The notes beneath the pieces were generated by a model, which worked only from the letters and a program-made list of their open reading frames with translations, was not told the origin of the DNA and did no database searches. Below are positions 61,541-64,000 of a DNA stretch of 64,000 nucleotides, piece by piece. Source of the DNA: Fibrella aestuarina BUZ 2 (GTDB lineage Bacteria > Bacteroidota > Bacteroidia > Cytophagales > Spirosomataceae); NCBI RefSeq assembly GCF_000331105.1, contig NC_020054.1, positions 4,638,257 through 4,702,256 on the forward strand. Reading direction: 5' to 3'. How positions within the stretch are numbered: the first letter of the stretch is position 1; each line of letters opens with the position of its first letter. Made by a program: the position numbers and the translations under genes.

Positions 61541-62161
61541 TTACTCCTCTTCGATGGCTTCGAGCACGTCCATGAGTGCCCCGAAGTCTTTGCTACCAGG
61601 GCGTTCTTCCGTGCCGCCCGTCAGCGCGATACCGGCTACCGGTACGTTGTCGAGCAGCGTATGAATAGCGTCGGCGGCGATGCCGATGCCCAGCAACACA
61701 GGGTGGCGCCGGGAAAGGCGCGTCAACGAGGTTGTCAGATCAGCATCGAGATGCAGGGGCGAGGGGCTTTCGAGCAGCAGGTAATCGATGCCGGGCAGTT
61801 CCGTGTTGGCGAGCGTATCCAGTTGATCCAGTGTCGTAACAATCAACTCGACGCGCAGGATCAGCGGTTTGCCGAACGTACCCAGGTACGGCAACAGCGC
61901 GGCTTCATCCACCTGCAACACGTCGGGTTGGTAGGTGTTCATTAGCTGCTCAATGACGTCGGGGTCGTCGCTTTGGGTTTCGCCTACGATGTGGACGCCC
62001 GCCACCCAACCACGCATCTCGTTGAAACGCGCCGGATCGACGTAGTCGGGCGATTCGGCATCCATCGAGAAGCCCAGCAGATCGACGCCCATGCCCGCGC
62101 AGTAGCGGGCGTCGCTTAAATTGGTTACGTTACTGATTTTTACCGTGGTCTGTAGCGCCAT
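61541..62161 (-). CDS. TrpF-like (phosphoribosylanthranilate isomerase fold) protein
   Basis: This 206-residue TIM-barrel protein resembles TrpF: VKISNVTNLSDARYCAGMGVDLLGF at the start, and a GGTEERPGSKDF phosphate-site loop at the end. The catalytic cysteine of KICGITN is Ser10 here (KISNVTN). The usual LLD aspartate is Glu131 (LLLESP). No other trp genes are nearby. It may be a paralogue with another substrate rather than the tryptophan enzyme. Confidence 0.75.
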   Translation of the reverse strand: MALQTTVKISNVTNLSDARYCAGMGVDLLGFSMDAESPDYVDPARFNEMRGWVAGVHIVGETQSDDPDVIEQLMNTYQPDVLQVDEAALLPYLGTFGKPLILRVELIVTTLDQLDTLANTELPGIDYLLLESPSPLHLDADLTTSLTRLSRRHPVLLGIGIAADAIHTLLDNVPVAGIALTGGTEERPGSKDFGALMDVLEAIEEE

Positions 62162-62214
62162 GCTGTAAACAGGTCAAGGGATTAATGGCCGGGGCCAGGT
62201 ACGTTGGTTTGCGT

Positions 62215-63393
62215 TTATACGTTTACACCCGCATACAACTCGGCCACTTTGGCAACGGCGTAATCGACCTCCTCAGCGGTATTGTATTTACCGAAAGAGA
62301 ACCGCACATTGGCCCGGTTCGGGTCGATGCCGGGTAAGGCGTTCAGTACGTGCGAGCCCACATCGGTGCCACTCGAACAGGCCGATCCACCGGATACCGA
62401 TATCCCGGCAATGTCGAGGTTGAAGAGTAGCATGTCGTTAATGTCGGAAGGCGGCAGGCTGACGCTCAACACGGTGTACAGGCTTTTGTCCAGATCGGCC
62501 GAATCACCATTGAACAGCACGGGCCCGCCAGCGTGCTCGCCGAACTGGGCGCGGAGCTGATCGATCATGCGTTGTTTCAGCCCTTCGATATGGCGACGGT
62601 GCTCGGCCATGTCGGCATAGGCGATTTCCAGCGCTTTGGCCAGGCCCACGATACCATAGACGTTTTCGGTGCCGCCCCGCCGGTTACGCTCCTGCGAGCC
62701 ACCGTGGATAAACGGCTGAATAGGCTTGCGGGCCGTCGGGCGGGCGTAGAGAAACCCAACGCCTTTGGGACCGTGAAATTTGTGGGCGGCGCCGACCAGA
62801 AAGTCGACCTTGAGCTCCTGCACGTTGTGCCGATAGTGACCCATCGTCTGGACCGTATCGCAGTGCCAGACCGCGTTATACTGCTCCCGCAACGTACCCA
62901 CGCGGTCCATGTCGAGCAGGTTGCCGATTTCGTTGTTACCGTGCATGAGCGACACCAGCGATCCGCCGGCGGCCGCTCCCGCCTGTAACAGCGCTTCCAG
63001 GTGATCGTAGTTGAGGCGACCACGCGCATCCACTTCGACCAGATCAAGCTTAATCTTGCCCTCATGAGCCAGGTGTTGCAGCGTGTGCAATACAGCGTGG
63101 TGTTCCAGCGGCGACGTGATGGCGTGCGTCAGGCCGTAGGTTTCGATGCTCCCGCAGATAGCCGTATTGTCGGCCTCGGTACCACCCGAGGTAAAAACGA
63201 TTTCGGCGGGAGCCGCATGGAGCAGCGACGCCACCGTTTTACGCGCTTTTTCGATGGCCGACCGGACCACACGCCCGTGCCCGTGGATAGACGACGGATT
63301 ACCAAAATTGTCCTGCATCAGGGGCAGCATGGCCTCCAGCACGGCCGGGTCGAGCCGGGTGGTGGCGGCATTATCGAAATAAACGCGTTGCAT
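62215..63393 (-). CDS. Cysteine desulfurase (NifS/IscS family)
   Basis: This 392-residue PLP enzyme releases sulfur from cysteine for Fe-S clusters and thiolation. It starts MQRVYFDNAATTRLDP. It has the PLP lysine in GAAHKFHGPKGVGF (about 205) and the catalytic cysteine in GGSACSSGTDVGSHVL (about 330). Also present are FTSGGTEADNTAI and RRGGTENVYG. The short active loop resembles the IscS/NifS group. Cytoplasmic; no iscU-type gene is adjacent. Confidence 0.93.
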   Translation of the reverse strand: MQRVYFDNAATTRLDPAVLEAMLPLMQDNFGNPSSIHGHGRVVRSAIEKARKTVASLLHAAPAEIVFTSGGTEADNTAICGSIETYGLTHAITSPLEHHAVLHTLQHLAHEGKIKLDLVEVDARGRLNYDHLEALLQAGAAAGGSLVSLMHGNNEIGNLLDMDRVGTLREQYNAVWHCDTVQTMGHYRHNVQELKVDFLVGAAHKFHGPKGVGFLYARPTARKPIQPFIHGGSQERNRRGGTENVYGIVGLAKALEIAYADMAEHRRHIEGLKQRMIDQLRAQFGEHAGGPVLFNGDSADLDKSLYTVLSVSLPPSDINDMLLFNLDIAGISVSGGSACSSGTDVGSHVLNALPGIDPNRANVRFSFGKYNTAEEVDYAVAKVAELYAGVNV

Positions 63394-63765
63394 AGGTTGT
63401 GAAGAGATCGGGACACAAAACTACGAATCCTCTGTCGACTTAACCACCGCATACGCCGATCGGGTTCATCAGCGGTCGGTTTGGGGCCATCAGTTGGTTA
63501 GGTACGTCGACCGTATCATCCGATCATACCGCATTTGCTGATGCGCCGCCCGTCTGATTACCAGCGGTTTTCCAGCGTGCCACGCGCGGAAGGCCGTTTG
63601 CCATTCGCTTACGGGGATTCACTACATCGCCCTGCCGGATCGGGTCGGGGGCGGCCGGCTCATGCGGGCAGAGTTTCGGCGTTGGCCCCTACTCTACCTG
63701 ACCAGCCTGTTGATCTGACGCTTTTATCGGCACTAAGCCAATCGGAAAGGGCGTATTTTTGTCCG
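63394..63765. other. Gap with no supported gene
   Basis: About 370 bases between the divergent cysteine desulfurase and DUF2461 genes. No credible coding frame was seen. One GGTACGT copy lies near 63502. Confidence 0.4.
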
Positions 63766-64000
63766 ATGCGAACAGTGAACAACCCCTCCACGGCCATCAC
63801 GGCCCCTACGTTTACCTTTCTGGCCGAACTGGTCCAGAACAACAATCGCGACTGGTTTCAGGCCAATCGGGCGCGTTACGATGCCGCCAAAGCCGAGGTC
63901 GAAGGCCTCACCATCCGCCTGATTCAGGGCGTTTCGACCTTCCAGCCGTTGCCCAACACTGCCCCCAAAGACTGTATTTTCCGGATCAACCGCGACATCC
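63766..64000 (+). CDS. DUF2461 family protein, N-terminal part (cut by window edge)
   Basis: The frame from ATG 63766 is open to the window end (78 residues). The FTFLAELVQNNNRDWFQANR and ARYDAAKAEVEGL segments and CIFRINRDI match the start of DUF2461 (TIGR02453) proteins: F-x-F-L ... N-N-x-R-x-W-F. Function is unknown; the family is widespread in Bacteroidota. Confidence 0.85.
   Translation, partial: MRTVNNPSTAITAPTFTFLAELVQNNNRDWFQANRARYDAAKAEVEGLTIRLIQGVSTFQPLPNTAPKDCIFRINRDI

Overview
The window looks like a chromosome segment of a Bacteroidota bacterium of the Cytophagales, probably close to Spirosoma/Fibrella. This rests on gene content: glutamine synthetases of both class II and class III, head-GIN (DUF2807) lipoproteins, membrane-bound AraC regulators, DUF1080 and Gfo/Idh sugar enzymes, DUF937-OmpA fusions, an arsenosugar cluster and a Bacteroidota-type tyrosine recombinase. 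Shine-Dalgarno sequences are mostly weak or absent. The assignment is inferred; no database was searched.

Region 1 (1 to about 14.83 kb) is an acquired island. It holds a decaying prophage read leftwards: large terminase, a small-terminase-like gene, three genes each broken by a single-base indel, two overlapping membrane/periplasmic genes, a tightly coupled block of tiny genes (7.06-9.13 kb), an odd tRNA with a 6-base anticodon loop, and a probable immunity region (repressor at 10338 with operator-like repeats). An AT-rich cassette (4.7-7.05 kb) sits inside it on the opposite strand: a small HTH protein, a DUF4407-type membrane/coiled-coil protein and an overlapping membrane-anchored partner. 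The pair is preceded by a perfect 52-bp palindrome that touches the start codon. This cassette is the best candidate for an undescribed system. The island continues with a tyrosine recombinase whose active site is heavily substituted, three small AT-rich accessory genes, and a second remnant terminase tail fused against an intact HAD phosphatase gene.

Region 2 (14.83-64 kb) is ordinary host chromosome with intact genes. It encodes a HAD phosphatase, a TraB/GumN protein, lipoproteins, GSIII and GSII, two AraC regulators and a PhyH dioxygenase, MtaB tRNA modification, two UspA proteins, an L,D-transpeptidase, three sensor kinases without adjacent response regulators, aldose epimerase, an LRR protein, and a MsrP-like molybdoenzyme with its cytochrome b. 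Next come an M16 protease, a gluconate permease, a serine hydrolase, an MBL hydrolase, threonine aldolase, PheS, the arsenosugar genes (AhpD-like, ArsS, ArsM), exonuclease VII large and small subunits split by a DinB gene, and a DUF937-OmpA protein. The end holds an exported sugar-processing trio (TIM-barrel isomerase, DUF1080, Gfo/Idh), a TrpF-like protein lacking the catalytic residues, cysteine desulfurase and the start of a DUF2461 gene.

Two patterns cross gene boundaries. The 7-mer GGTACGT (either strand) is about nine-fold over-represented in region 2 but at chance level in the island. Many region-2 gaps carry long inverted repeats, several ending within a few bases of the next start codon.
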